DNA of 64,000 nucleotides, taken from Flavobacterium psychrophilum. Lineage in GTDB: Bacteria > Bacteroidota > Bacteroidia > Flavobacteriales > Flavobacteriaceae. The DNA lies in contig CP012388.1 in the NCBI GenBank assembly GCA_001708385.1, forward strand, positions 62,001-126,000, read 5' to 3'. The position numbers and the translations under genes are program-made. This document shows positions 25,175 through 35,590 of the stretch, in pieces. Below the pieces are notes generated by a model. It saw nothing but the letters and a program-made list of their open reading frames with translations. It was not told the origin of the DNA and did no database searches. Within the stretch, counting starts at the first letter, position 1. Each line of letters opens with the position of its first letter.

Positions 25175-25584
25175 TGAATTAAGTTATTGGTTTTACGATG
25201 CTTAATTGGGCCGTAGCTGTTGGCGCAGCTGCGGCTTTTTTTTGGTACTATTTGTGTTTCAGTATTTCAATCTTTTTTAAAAGAGCCGATGTGGCTTTTT
25301 ACGGAAAACCGTACAGGCTCTAATTATTGACTGCGAAATAAGCGAATGTTAAGGGGAATTATTTTGTGTGAAGGTTATCTTTAAATTAAGTGATGGAGCC
25401 ACTAAAACGCTATAGTTGGCGCTTGTTAACAGAAAAATCATGCTTAGTTTTCGTTTTGTTTTTTCTGAGCTAACAAAGGCTTAACCTGTGTATTCTACAT
25501 TTGCCCGCATACCAAAATAATAACCCTTGAGACATAAGCTAATAGGGGTTAAATCTAAATTCCCATACTACAAATTTTAATTTT
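25175..25584. other. 410-bp divergent intergenic region between susC and the PI-PLC gene
   Basis: Near susC, GCCGTAGCTG (25210-25219) pairs with CAGCTGCGGC (25226-25235), with a T-run on the plus strand. On the minus strand this would be a hairpin in the susC leader. A second nested structure is AGAGCC (25282-25287) with GGCTCT (25316-25321), enclosing ACGG-aaaa-CCGT. A -7-like TACATTTG at 25496-25503 probably serves the PI-PLC gene. No coding frame seen. Confidence 0.6.
25496..25503 (+). promoter_or_regulatory. candidate -7 element of the PI-PLC-like gene
   Basis: TACATTTG fits TAnnTTTG, 81 bp before the ATG; no clear TTG at -33 was found. Confidence 0.4.
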
Positions 25585-26655
25585 ATGAAATCATTTATTT
25601 CAGCGGTTACTGTTCTGCTAACTACAGCAGCAGTAACGCATGTGCATGCTCAGAGCGATAATTTAAAGCTGAATCAGTTACAGGTTATAGGCTCGCATAA
25701 TAGCTATAAAACAGCTATCGAACCCGAGCTTTACAAAGCTTTATATGCAAGAGATTCTGCTATTGCAGGAGTACAATATGAACACATCGCAATTGCAGAC
25801 CAGCTTACAATGGGGCTTCGCAATTTGGAGATTGATATTTATGCCGATACAAAAGGAGGGAAGTATGCCCATCCTAAAGGGCTGGAGCTTGTAAAGCCAG
25901 AAAAAGCATATGATCCAAATGGCGAAATGAACAAGCCGGGCTTTAAGATCATCCACATGGTAGATGTAGACTTCAGGAGCTCTATACTTACGTTTGAAAG
26001 CTGTCTGCAAATGCTTAAAAAATGGTCAGACGAGCATCCGGGACATACCCCCGTATTTATTACGCTTGAACCAAAAGATGGCTACACCAATAATTTTGGT
26101 ACGACCCCCGAAGCCTTTACGCCACAACTTTTTGATGAAGCAGATGCTGTGATACGAAAAAACCTTGGTTCTGATAAACTTATAACACCGGATATGGTGA
26201 GGGGCAAATATGCAACGCTGGAAGAAGCTGTACTTAAAGGCAACTGGCCGACACTTAAAACGGCTAAGGGTAAGTTTTTCTTCCTACTAGATGATAGTAA
26301 GAACAAAATGAAGATGTATATGGAAGGACATCCATCTTTAAAAGGGCGCGTTGCTTTTGTAAATGCGCAACCCGGAACACCGGAAGCTGCTGCCATGTTT
26401 AGGAATGAATCGAATAAGGACACGGATATTACTGACCTTGTTAAGAAGGGGTATATAATCCGCACCCGTGCCGATCTTAATACGGTACAGGCCCGTAAAA
26501 ATGACTATTCATTGTTTGAACTGGCTAAGAAATCGGGAGCACAGATAATCACTACCGATTATTACCAGCCTAGTAAACTGTTTCCTTCTACGTACCAGAT
26601 AAAATTTGATGACGGAAAATATGTAAGGACAAACCCTGTAAACGGATCCAAGTAA
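25585..26655 (+). CDS. secreted calcium-dependent PI-PLC-like phosphodiesterase
   Basis: A 356-aa exported enzyme with a signal peptide (ISAVTVLLTTAAVTHVHA, cleavage after about residue 22). The TIM-barrel catalytic features of the phosphoinositide-specific phospholipase C, Ca1 family are present: His38 in VIGSHNSYK, the metal-binding LRNLEIDIYAD motif, His124 in FKIIHMVDVDF, and FITLEPKDGY. The family cleaves phosphodiester bonds of inositol phospholipids or related glycerophosphodiesters, releasing a phosphorylated head group. It is divergent from susCD and converges on a secreted metallophosphoesterase. Together the genes look like an outer-surface system for phosphorylated lipids or polyols. 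The exact substrate is not known. Confidence 0.85.
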   Translation: MKSFISAVTVLLTTAAVTHVHAQSDNLKLNQLQVIGSHNSYKTAIEPELYKALYARDSAIAGVQYEHIAIADQLTMGLRNLEIDIYADTKGGKYAHPKGLELVKPEKAYDPNGEMNKPGFKIIHMVDVDFRSSILTFESCLQMLKKWSDEHPGHTPVFITLEPKDGYTNNFGTTPEAFTPQLFDEADAVIRKNLGSDKLITPDMVRGKYATLEEAVLKGNWPTLKTAKGKFFFLLDDSKNKMKMYMEGHPSLKGRVAFVNAQPGTPEAAAMFRNESNKDTDITDLVKKGYIIRTRADLNTVQARKNDYSLFELAKKSGAQIITTDYYQPSKLFPSTYQIKFDDGKYVRTNPVNGSK

Positions 26656-26673
26656 CATATATTCCTAAAAAGG

Positions 26674-26710
26674 AAAAAAGCCTGCAAGATATAGCCTTGC
26701 AGGCTTTTTT
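26674..26710. terminator. bidirectional terminator between converging phospho-enzymes
   Basis: Perfect 15-bp inverted repeat AAAAAAGCCTGCAAG / CTTGCAGGCTTTTTT. Its T-run overlaps the TAA of the minus-strand gene. Confidence 0.92.
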
Positions 26711-28613
26711 ATTTATTGTCAAGATTTATAACTTCTCCGGTTTTAAAATTAACAGTAAAATGACCTGCAGGTGCTCCGTTAAGAAATTTATCTAGAATTG
26801 AGAAGAATAAACTAAGGCTGTATTGTGTCATATCTGTTGATTGCTTTTTTTTAAGGATACAATCAGAAATTATTTTGTACTGTTTTATTCTGTCTGTTCC
26901 GATATCAGAGATTGCAAGCCTGTCTGCACTTCTGATACGATAGAAATCTATAATCAGATCAATACCTTTCCATTCTTTAAAGTCCTCCAGTTTCAATCTG
27001 TTCTTCTTTAGAAGATTTTCAGCTTTTTTAGCAGCATTTTTCCATTCGTCTGACGATTTATCTTTTATAAAATTTTCTATCGATTCCGAATTTCGATTAG
27101 CTAAGATCAACAGATCATAACCTGATATTTCTGATAGAAATTCTCTGAATTCTAAAGGCCAGTCGTCAGGCATAAACCGTAGCCTTACTAATTCTTTCAG
27201 GTGATAATCTGTAAATTCATGATAGCTTTTAGTTTTGAGTATAGCGTCATCCCAAATTTCGGTAGAATTGATACTTTTTAGATGTTTATGTTCTATAGCA
27301 TACAGATCGAAAAGTTCATTAAAGCGTGGCACATTGTCTATAGTTATAGTTTCAATCTCAGCAATATTTCCCTTCTCAATTGTTAACAGTTTATATGCAG
27401 GAATATAAGCAGCCAATGATGGGGTTTGTATGTTAACGATTGTGTTGCCGTTTTTGGTAGTTCGAACACCGGTATCGTTAATATGCATGTGACCGCCAAA
27501 ATGTATCTGGATGCCGGCATCGGCAAAAGTTTGAGCAACTTCTTCTTCGGGTATCCTGTTCAGTTGCCATTTGCCTTTCCCCATTAGCGATTCAATTTCT
27601 GCAGATGCATCATCATTAAATTCTACCATAGGGTAATGACTGAAAGCAATTAACGTTTTACCTCTTTTTTTGGCTTCATCCGCAACTTTTTTCACCCAGC
27701 TTACTAAGTGTTTTTTATGCGATAGTACATTGTTGTAACCAAGGTCTGCACCCGAATAATTCTTCGGATTTTTACCATCACCATTGCTATTTGCCTTAGG
27801 AATGTAAACGTTACCATCAATTGCCAATAACCAAAGTCCCTCAACAGGCTCGGTAAGATAGCTTACATCAGGAACAGAGTATCCTGGAGCCACATCATAA
27901 ACCCTATATGACAATGATGATTTATTTTGAGCATTTTCGTATAAATAATTATCGGGGCTGTAATTGCTAAAAGGTGTTTCCCAGTAGATATAATTTGGCT
28001 TAGGGAAAAAGCCAAAATTATTTAAATAACGGGTGATGTCTTCATAACCCATTTTCGCAATGTCTTTTGTAACTACTACAGGCAATTCGTTTCGTTTAGG
28101 CTTGTACATTCCCTCATTACTAAAAATGGGCTGAGGTTTGCCACCTTCACCTAAAAAATCGTCTTTGCCCGACGGTTGTGCAAAAGGGCCAACCGGATCA
28201 TGATTACCTGTAGTAATAAAAAATTCAATCCCATATTTTTGAGCGTATTCGTTTAATATGCGTTGTAAACCTCTTAGGTGGATAGGCTGACCATCATCGG
28301 TATAATCGCCGGGTAATGCAACAAGTTTGATATTACGTTTGGCAATATCATCTAGTGCGGTAAGAAAAGCAAAATAATTTTCGTTGAAAATGCGAGTGGA
28401 ATGCAATTGCGAATCCATCGTTCGCAGTAACACATTTTTTCCGTTAACCGCATTTATGATGCCTTTATAATCTGTATCACTAAAAGTACCGTACAAATCC
28501 TGAAGATGGACGTCTGCCAGAAAAGCAACCTGTATTTCTTTGGTTTCTGACTGCGATAGTAATTGATGGGGAAGGAGAGTGATGAGTAGTAAAAGGCTAT
28601 ATAATCTGGACAT
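26709..28613 (-). CDS. secreted calcineurin-like metallophosphoesterase
   Basis: Start chosen at ATG 28613, which gives a textbook signal peptide (LYSLLLLITLLPHQLLSQ); the frame is open further upstream to 28655 but the extra 14 residues precede the signal. The 634-aa product has all metallophosphatase blocks: FLADVHLQD (D-x-H), LPGDYTDDGQ, TTGNHDPVG, IAFSHYPM and FGGHMHINDTG, binding two metal ions. The C-terminal third (from about residue 400) is helical and has no recognised domain. It probably removes phosphate from an extracellular organic phosphate in the periplasm or at the surface. It converges with the PI-PLC-like gene, supporting a joint role in phosphorus supply. Confidence 0.9.
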   Translation of the reverse strand: MSRLYSLLLLITLLPHQLLSQSETKEIQVAFLADVHLQDLYGTFSDTDYKGIINAVNGKNVLLRTMDSQLHSTRIFNENYFAFLTALDDIAKRNIKLVALPGDYTDDGQPIHLRGLQRILNEYAQKYGIEFFITTGNHDPVGPFAQPSGKDDFLGEGGKPQPIFSNEGMYKPKRNELPVVVTKDIAKMGYEDITRYLNNFGFFPKPNYIYWETPFSNYSPDNYLYENAQNKSSLSYRVYDVAPGYSVPDVSYLTEPVEGLWLLAIDGNVYIPKANSNGDGKNPKNYSGADLGYNNVLSHKKHLVSWVKKVADEAKKRGKTLIAFSHYPMVEFNDDASAEIESLMGKGKWQLNRIPEEEVAQTFADAGIQIHFGGHMHINDTGVRTTKNGNTIVNIQTPSLAAYIPAYKLLTIEKGNIAEIETITIDNVPRFNELFDLYAIEHKHLKSINSTEIWDDAILKTKSYHEFTDYHLKELVRLRFMPDDWPLEFREFLSEISGYDLLILANRNSESIENFIKDKSSDEWKNAAKKAENLLKKNRLKLEDFKEWKGIDLIIDFYRIRSADRLAISDIGTDRIKQYKIISDCILKKKQSTDMTQYSLSLFFSILDKFLNGAPAGHFTVNFKTGEVINLDNK

Positions 28614-28693
28614 GTAATTTTTAGCGCAAAATTCTGAAATGCTATATAAAGCCAATGTTATATAAAAGCAATATTTAGGTTAGCTATAAAATA

Positions 28694-28720
28694 AAAGCAT
28701 CCCCATAAAGGGGATGCTTT
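28694..28720 (-). terminator. terminator of the giant adhesin operon
   Basis: AAAGCATCCCC-ataaa-GGGGATGCTTT perfect hairpin, 24 bp beyond the adhesin stop on the minus strand. Confidence 0.85.
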
Positions 28721-28744
28721 CGTTAAAAATAATTTGGGTTTAGA

Positions 28745-31700
28745 CTAAAATTTCTTCGTTACGGCAATTCGTTTCGTGATCACTCCTGCATCAGAAGTTA
28801 CGTTAAGAATATAAATTGCAGATTCCAGTCCTGTAACATCCATACTAAAGTTTTCTGTAGTAATGTTTCCGTCTCTTACTAATCGTCCGTTAAGGTCATA
28901 AAGACTTGCTTTAAGATTGTTGTGAGAAGAGAAATCAGGTACTTTAACAAATACTTCTGTAGAAGCAGGATTTGGATAAATATTTATGTCAAGTTTGCTA
29001 AAGTCATCCACTCCAACCAATGGTGATACAACTATTGTAACACTTGCATCGCTGCAATTACCATCATTAATAGCATCGCATATTCTGTAGATTACAATAT
29101 ATGTACCGTCCGGTGTAGAAGCAGGAACATTAATACTTCCGTCTGCGTCAATAGTTACACCGGCAAGTCCTCCTGTGTTAACTATGCTTATTGTTATGTC
29201 AGTATCTTCAACAAGCTCGTTGTTGTAAAGGTCGTTAGCGGTAACATCTCCTGCAACACCACCAGTACCTTCAAGTATAGTATTTGCGCTAAAGTTATCA
29301 TCAACTGCAACTAGTACATTAGTAACATTTAATGTAGCTGCGTTAGATAATTTAAAGCAATCGCTTGTTTGTAATAACATAACTCTGTACTGGTAACCAT
29401 TGTAGCTTACCGGAACATTTGTTACCGTTAATGCGCTGGTTGTAGCACCAGAATATACAGGGCTTGTACCACCATCTGTAATATCAGTCCAGTTTTCACC
29501 GTCTTCACTTACCTGCCATTGGTATCCGGTTATGTTTCCGGCAGCAGTAGTAAAGGTAGCACTGTTGTTTACAGTTATATTTGCAGACTGTGGTTGCGTG
29601 GTAATATTAATAGCTTGTGGTTGTGTTATAGTTACGTTTTCAACCTTTACACATCCAATAGCATCTGTAATTGTAACAGTATAATCGCCAGCAGGTAGGT
29701 CTGTCGCTTCGGCATTTGTACCACCTGAAGGTAACCATTCGTAAGTATAAGGACCAACGCCTCCACTTACTGTTAGAGCGGCAGAGCCTGTTTCGCCATT
29801 ACAAAGTGCATCTGTTTTAGTAACTGTCCAGATCAACGCTTCAGGCTGTGTAAGGCTAAAGTCTCTGGTGATTGAACAACCGTTAGCATCTGTAATAGCT
29901 ACTGAATAATCGCCTGCTGAAAGGTTCGATGCTGTAGCACCTGTGCTAACATTAGGTGTCCATTCATATGTATATTCCTCAGTTCCTCCGGTTACTGTTA
30001 ACGCAATTTCGCCGGTATTGGTACCACCACATACTATATCTGTCTGAACCACAGTAACGTCAAGAACATCCGGTTGTGTAATGTTGAAAATTTCAGTGGT
30101 AACACATCCAAACACATCTGTAATAGTAAGCGTATAGCTGCCAGGAGTAAGACCTGTAGCTGCAGGTCCGTTACCGCCTGTTGGCGCCCACGAATAGAAG
30201 TATTCCGGAGAATTACCCGTTACAGTAACACTTGCACTACCATTTGAACCACCGTTGCAAGACACATTTGTCTGTGTAGGAGATACAATTAGCTCAGGTT
30301 GTTGTGTTATAGCGAACGATTTAGAAGTTGTACATCCGTTAGCATCTGTTATAACTACACTGTAGTTTCCAACAGCTAATCCTGTAGCTGTAGCAGTTGT
30401 ACTAACTGCCGGTGTCCATACATATTCAAATGGAGCGGTACCTCCCAGTACAGTTATACTGGCAATTCCCGTAGATGCCCCAAAACAGTTAATGTTAGTT
30501 GTAGTTGAGTTGGCAACTAACACACCCGGTTGTGTAATAATAATTTCTTTAGTACCGGTACAACCTGCACTATCAGTTATAGTTACAGTATAAGTTCCTG
30601 CTGTAAGTTCTGTAGCTGTGGCTGCAGTACCTCCGGAAGGAGCCCACGAATAGGTGTAGTTTCCTGCGCCACCTGTTGCAGTTACGGTTGCCGAACCGTT
30701 GTTCTGTCCGTTACAAAGTATATTTGTTTGTATTGATGTAGCGATTATTGCAGTTGGCTCTGTAATAGTAAACGATTGTGTCGCTGTACATCCATTAGCA
30801 TCGGTTACGGTTACAGTATATGTACCTGCAGTAAGCCCTGTTGCTGTTGCAGCAGTACCACCTGACGGAGCCCATGAATACGTGTATACACCTGTACCAC
30901 CTGTAACGTTTACTGTAGCAGACCCGTTAGACGCGCCGTTACAAACTAAGTTTGTCTGTGCACTTGCTGTAGCTACGAGAGCAGTAGGCTGTGTAATAGT
31001 AAACAATTGCGTAGCAGTACATAAGTTTGCATCGGTTACAGTTACGGTGTATGTTCCCGGCGCAAGTTCATTGGCTGTTGCCGCAGTTCCTCCCGATGGA
31101 GCCCATGAATACGTGTATGCTCCTGTACCACCTGTTACAGTTGCCGTAGCAGAACCATTAGTAAGTCCGTTGCAAGTTACATTAGTGTGCGATGGGGTAA
31201 TTGCAAGGGCGGTTGGTTGTGTAATAGTAAACGATTGTGTCGCTGTACATAAGTTAGCATCTTTTACAGTTACAACATATGTTCCTGCAGTAAGTCCTGA
31301 TGCTGTTGCCGCAGTACCACCTGACGGAGCCCATGAATACGTGTAAGTTCCCGTACCACCTATAACATTTACTGTTGCAGAGCCTGTAGCGGCATCATTA
31401 CACAATATGTTTGTTTGTGCAGCCGGGGTGGCTACAAGAGGAGCAGGCTGTGTAATTGTAAACGATTGTGTCGCTGTACATAAGTTTGCATCGGTTACAG
31501 TTACGGTGTATGTCCCTGCCACAAGTCCTGTTGCCGTAGCGGCAGTACCACCCGATGGAGACCATGAATATGTGTACGCTCCTGTACCGCCTGTTACAGT
31601 TGCAGTTGCAGTACCATTATTAATACCGTTACAAGACACATTAGTGTGCGATGGGGTAATTGCAATTGCAGTTGGCTGTGTAATAGTAAACGATTGTGTC

Positions 31701-32167
31701 GTTGTACAGTTATTAGCATCTGTTACAGTTACAACATATGTTCCTGAAGTAAGTCCTGATGCTGTTGCCGCAGTACCACCTGACGGAGCCCATGAATACG
31801 TGTAAGTTCCCGTACCACCTGTAACATTTACTGTTGCAGAGCCTGTAGCGGCATCATTACACAATATGTTTGTTTGTGCAGCCGGGGTGGCTACAAGAGG
31901 AGCAGGCTGTGTAATTGTAAACGATTGTGTCGCTGTACATAAGTTTGCATCGGTTACAGTTACGGTGTATGTCCCTGCCACAAGTCCTGTTGCCGTAGCG
32001 GCAGTACCACCCGATGGAGCCCATGAATAGGTGTAAGTTCCTGTACCGCCTGTTACAGTTGCAGTTGCAGTACCATTATTGATACCGTTACAAGATACAT
32101 TAGTGTGCGATGGGGTAATTGCAATTGCAGTTGGCTGTGTAATAGTAAAGGATTGTGTCGTTGTACA
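28745..32167 (-). CDS. C-terminal part of frameshifted giant SprB-repeat adhesin
   Basis: This frame is open from the frameshift near 32168 to the stop; a nominal GTG start at 31981 lies in the middle of a repeat, so it is not an independent gene. It encodes about 11 SprB repeats of 76-77 aa (pattern QTN-x-x-CNG ... GSATVxVTGGTG-Y-TYSWAPSGGTAATATGL-AGTYTVTVTDANxCTATQSFTITQP), then an Ig-like domain (YQWQVSEDGENWTDI), a cadherin-like domain (VTANDLYNNELVED) and a type A type-IX-secretion sorting domain at the end (INIYPNPASTEVFVKV ... ESAIYILNV ... TKRIAV). The product is exported by T9SS and displayed on the surface, as is SprB in gliding Flavobacterium. Confidence 0.9.
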   Translation of the reverse strand, partial: CTTTQSFTITQPTAIAITPSHTNVSCNGINNGTATATVTGGTGTYTYSWAPSGGTAATATGLVAGTYTVTVTDANLCTATQSFTITQPAPLVATPAAQTNILCNDAATGSATVNVTGGTGTYTYSWAPSGGTAATASGLTSGTYVVTVTDANNCTTTQSFTITQPTAIAITPSHTNVSCNGINNGTATATVTGGTGAYTYSWSPSGGTAATATGLVAGTYTVTVTDANLCTATQSFTITQPAPLVATPAAQTNILCNDAATGSATVNVIGGTGTYTYSWAPSGGTAATASGLTAGTYVVTVKDANLCTATQSFTITQPTALAITPSHTNVTCNGLTNGSATATVTGGTGAYTYSWAPSGGTAATANELAPGTYTVTVTDANLCTATQLFTITQPTALVATASAQTNLVCNGASNGSATVNVTGGTGVYTYSWAPSGGTAATATGLTAGTYTVTVTDANGCTATQSFTITEPTAIIATSIQTNILCNGQNNGSATVTATGGAGNYTYSWAPSGGTAATATELTAGTYTVTITDSAGCTGTKEIIITQPGVLVANSTTTNINCFGASTGIASITVLGGTAPFEYVWTPAVSTTATATGLAVGNYSVVITDANGCTTSKSFAITQQPELIVSPTQTNVSCNGGSNGSASVTVTGNSPEYFYSWAPTGGNGPAATGLTPGSYTLTITDVFGCVTTEIFNITQPDVLDVTVVQTDIVCGGTNTGEIALTVTGGTEEYTYEWTPNVSTGATASNLSAGDYSVAITDANGCSITRDFSLTQPEALIWTVTKTDALCNGETGSAALTVSGGVGPYTYEWLPSGGTNAEATDLPAGDYTVTITDAIGCVKVENVTITQPQAINITTQPQSANITVNNSATFTTAAGNITGYQWQVSEDGENWTDITDGGTSPVYSGATTSALTVTNVPVSYNGYQYRVMLLQTSDCFKLSNAATLNVTNVLVAVDDNFSANTILEGTGGVAGDVTANDLYNNELVEDTDITISIVNTGGLAGVTIDADGSINVPASTPDGTYIVIYRICDAINDGNCSDASVTIVVSPLVGVDDFSKLDINIYPNPASTEVFVKVPDFSSHNNLKASLYDLNGRLVRDGNITTENFSMDVTGLESAIYILNVTSDAGVITKRIAVTKKF

Positions 32168-35100
32168 TAAGTATTAGCATCGGTTACAGTTACAGTATAT
32201 GTTCCTGCGGTAAGTCCTGAAGCTGTTGCAGAAGTACCACCCGTTGGAGCCCATGAATAGGTATATGCTCCTGTACCACCTGTAACGCTTACTGTAGCAG
32301 CCCCGTTAGACGCGCCATTGCAAAGTAAGTTTGTTTGTGCACTTGCTGTTGCTACAAGAGCATCAGGTTGTGTAATAGTGATCGATTGTGTCGCTGTACA
32401 TAAGTTTGCATCGGTTACAGTTACGGTATATGTTCCCGGCGCAAGTCCATTGGCTGTTGCCGCAGTACCTCCCGATGGAGCCCATGAATAGGTATACGCT
32501 CCCGTACCGCCTGTTACAGTTACAGTAGCAGAACCATTATTAGCTCCATTACAAGATACATTAATTTGTGACGGAGTAATTGTGATAACAGTTGGCTCTG
32601 TAATCGTAAACGATTGTGTCGCTGTACAAGTATTAGCATCGGTTACAGTTACAGTATATGTACCTGCGGTAAGTCCTGTTGCTGTTGCAGCAGTACCACC
32701 CGATGGAGCCCATGAATAAGTGTATGCTCCAGTACCACCTGCAACGCTTACTGTGGCAGATCCGGTAGATGCGCCATTACAAAATAAGTTTGTTTGTGCA
32801 TTTGCTGTTGCTACAAGAGCATCAGGTTGTGTAATAGTGATTGATTGTGTAGCTGTACATAAGTTTGCATCGGTTACAGTTACGGTGTATGTTCCCGGCG
32901 CAAGTCCATTAGCTGTTGACGCAGTACCTCCCGATGGAGCCCATGAATAGGTATACGCTCCCGTACCGCCTGTTACAGTTACAGTAGCAGAACCATTATT
33001 AGCTCCATTACAAGACACATTAGTTTGTGAAGGAGTAATAGAAATACTGGTTGGCTCTGTAATAGTAAACGATTGTGTCGCTGTACAACTATTATCATCG
33101 GTTACAGTTACAGTATATGTACCTGCAGTAAGCCCTGAAGCTGTTGCCGCAGTACCCCCTGATGGAGACCATGAATAGGTATATGCTCCTGTACCACCCG
33201 TTACATTTACTGTTGCAGAACCTGTAGTGGCACCATTACAAAGAAGATTTGTTTGTGCTCCTATCGAAGCTACAAGAGCACTAGGTTGTGTAATCGTAAA
33301 GCTTCTCGTTATAGAACATCCGCCGGCCAAACTGGCAGTAACAGTATAAGTACCGGCTGTAAGTGCACTAGCTGTAGCAGTTGTACTAACCGACGGTGAC
33401 CATACATACGTAAGTGCCCCTGAATTTCCGGAAACGTTTATTGTTGCGGATCCTGTAGCAGTACCATTACACAGTATATCTGTTTGAGATGTTGTTGCTG
33501 TTAAAGTGTTTGTTGTGATTACAGTAAAGTTTTTCGTTATTGAGCAACCATTAGAGTCTGTAATTACAACACTGTAAGGACCAGCGGCCAGATTTGTTAT
33601 TGCTTGTGTAGTAGCTCCGTTAGACCATAAATAGCTGTAGGGAGATGTCCCGCCTGAAGGGAAAACAGCTGTCTCTCCGCCAGTAGTACATGTTGCATCT
33701 GTACGGCTGGTAGATGCCACAAGCATTGTTGCAGGTTGCGTAATTGTAACCAATTGGGTAGCTATACAATTATTAGCATCGGTTATAGTTACCGTATATG
33801 TTCCTGCGTAAAGTCCTGTAGCAGTTGCCGCAGTGCCTCCTGAAGGTGCCCATGAATACGTATAACCTGGTGTGCCTCCGCTTACAGATACGGTAGCCGA
33901 ACCGCTATTACCATTTCTACATGCCACATTAGTTTGTGCAGTTATCGTAGCAGTAATATCCGTAGGCTGAGTTATTGAAACCCATTGTGTAGTTTCGCAT
34001 CCATTGGTATCAGTTACAGTTACCGCATATGTTCCTGCAGATAGTCCTGTTGCTGTCGAATCAGTGCCGCCAAATGGAGACCATGAATAGGTAAATGTAC
34101 CGGTCCCACCTGTTGCTGATACAGTAGCCGAACCGTTAGATCCGTTAGCGCAAGATACATTAGTTTGTGCAGATACAGAAGTAGTGATTGCCGTTGGTTC
34201 AGTAAGTGTAAAGCTTTGTGTAGCTTCACAACCATTAGCATCGGTTACCGTTACAATGTATGTTCCGGCACCAAGCCCTGACGCTGTCGCAGCAGTACCA
34301 CCCGATGGAGACCATGAGTATGTACGTCCGCCTGTACCACCTGTTACATTTACAGTTGCCGTTCCGTTATTTCCTTCAAAACAACTTGGGTTATTTATTG
34401 TACCCTGTGAGGCTACCAATATATCTGGTTCAGTAATAGTAAAACTTTGTGTTGCAGTACATAAGTTTGCATCGGTTACAGTTACCGTGTAAGTCCCTGC
34501 GTAAAGTCCTGTTGCCGTAGCTGCAGTTCCACCTGAAGGCGACCACGAGTAAGAAAGTGCTCCCGTTCCACCCGAAGCATTTACCGAAGCAGCTCCTGTT
34601 GCAGCACCATTACAACCTACATTGGTCTGCGCAAAAGGTGTTACGGTAATAACAGCAGGCTCTGTAATAGTAAAGCTTTGATTAGCTGTACAATTATACT
34701 CATCGGTTACAGTAACTGTATATGTGCCTGCAGTAAGTCCTGTAGCCGTAGCTCCAGTTCCACCCGAAGGCGACCATGAGTAAGAAAGTGTTCCAGTTCC
34801 ACCGGAAGCGCTTACAGTAGCCGAGCCATCAGTTCCGCCGTTGCATGTTAGATTGCTTTGTCCAGCTGCGGTGACTGTAATTCCGGTTGACGGTTCAGTA
34901 ATAGTAAAGCTTTGGGTTGCGGTACAGTTGTTAATATCTGTCACTGTTACGGTATATGTACCTGCCGAAAGCCCGGTAGCGGTAGCCGCTGTACCTCCTG
35001 AAGGTGACCAAGAGTAAGATAATGTACCGGTTCCGCCACTTGCTGTAACTGAAGCTGCGCCCGTTGCCGTACCCTTGCAGGCTATGTTGGTTTGCGAGAG

Positions 35101-35590
35101 CGGTGTTACCGTAATAGCAGAAGGTTGGGTTATACTAACATTTTGTGTAGTAAAGCAAGTATTCGTATCTGTAATTGTTACTACATAATTACCTGCTGTA
35201 AGCCCTGTGGCTGTCGCCGATGTACCTCCAGATGGTGACCATGAGTAAGTTAATCCACCTGTGCCGCCGGAAGCGGTTACCGTAGCAGATCCGGTTGCAG
35301 CACCGTTACAACCTACATTGGTTTGTGATGTTATCGAAGATGTAATTGTCGTAGGCTGTGTAATAGTAACACTTGCAGTTGCTGTGCATAAGTTTTGGTC
35401 TGTTACTGTTACCGTATATGTACCTGCAGTAAGTCCTGTAGCTGTAGCCGCAGTTCCACCTGAAGGCGACCACGAGTAAGTGTAATCTCCTGTACCTCCT
35501 GTAACGGTTGCCGTTGCAGTTCCGTTAGAGCCTCCATTACATGATACATTAGTTTGGCCTGGCGTTATAACTATTTGCGGATTTACAGTA
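29620..35590 (-). repeat. array of about 26 SprB-type repeats (about 229 bp each)
   Basis: Coding tandem repeats counted from the conserved QTN-x-x-CNG core: about 15 before the frameshift, one spanning it and about 10 after. Two subtypes alternate in the central part (AxAQTNxLCNGAxTG and TPSQTNVSCNGxNNG), so the recent expansion unit is two repeats (about 459 bp). Outer repeats are more divergent, the usual pattern for arrays growing from the middle. Confidence 0.88.
31250..32168. repeat. 459-bp near-identical tandem duplication
   Basis: The segments of about 31250-31709 and 31710-32168 match at a constant offset of 459 bp. For example, the block starting CACAATATGTTTGTTTGTGC occurs at 31401 and again at 31860, and TAGTGTGCGATGGGGTAATT at 31642 and 32101. 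Only scattered single-base differences were seen. The adhesin frameshift lies at the outer end of the second copy. Confidence 0.85.

Noticed and set aside
31981-31981. GTG at 31981 as start of an independent second adhesin
   Set aside because: It lies in the middle of a repeat, has no signal peptide, and the frame continues upstream to the frameshift.
29620-35590. Regularly spaced repeats as a CRISPR array
   Set aside because: Units are about 229 bp, continuous and in frame with a protein; no short identical repeats with unique spacers and no cas genes.
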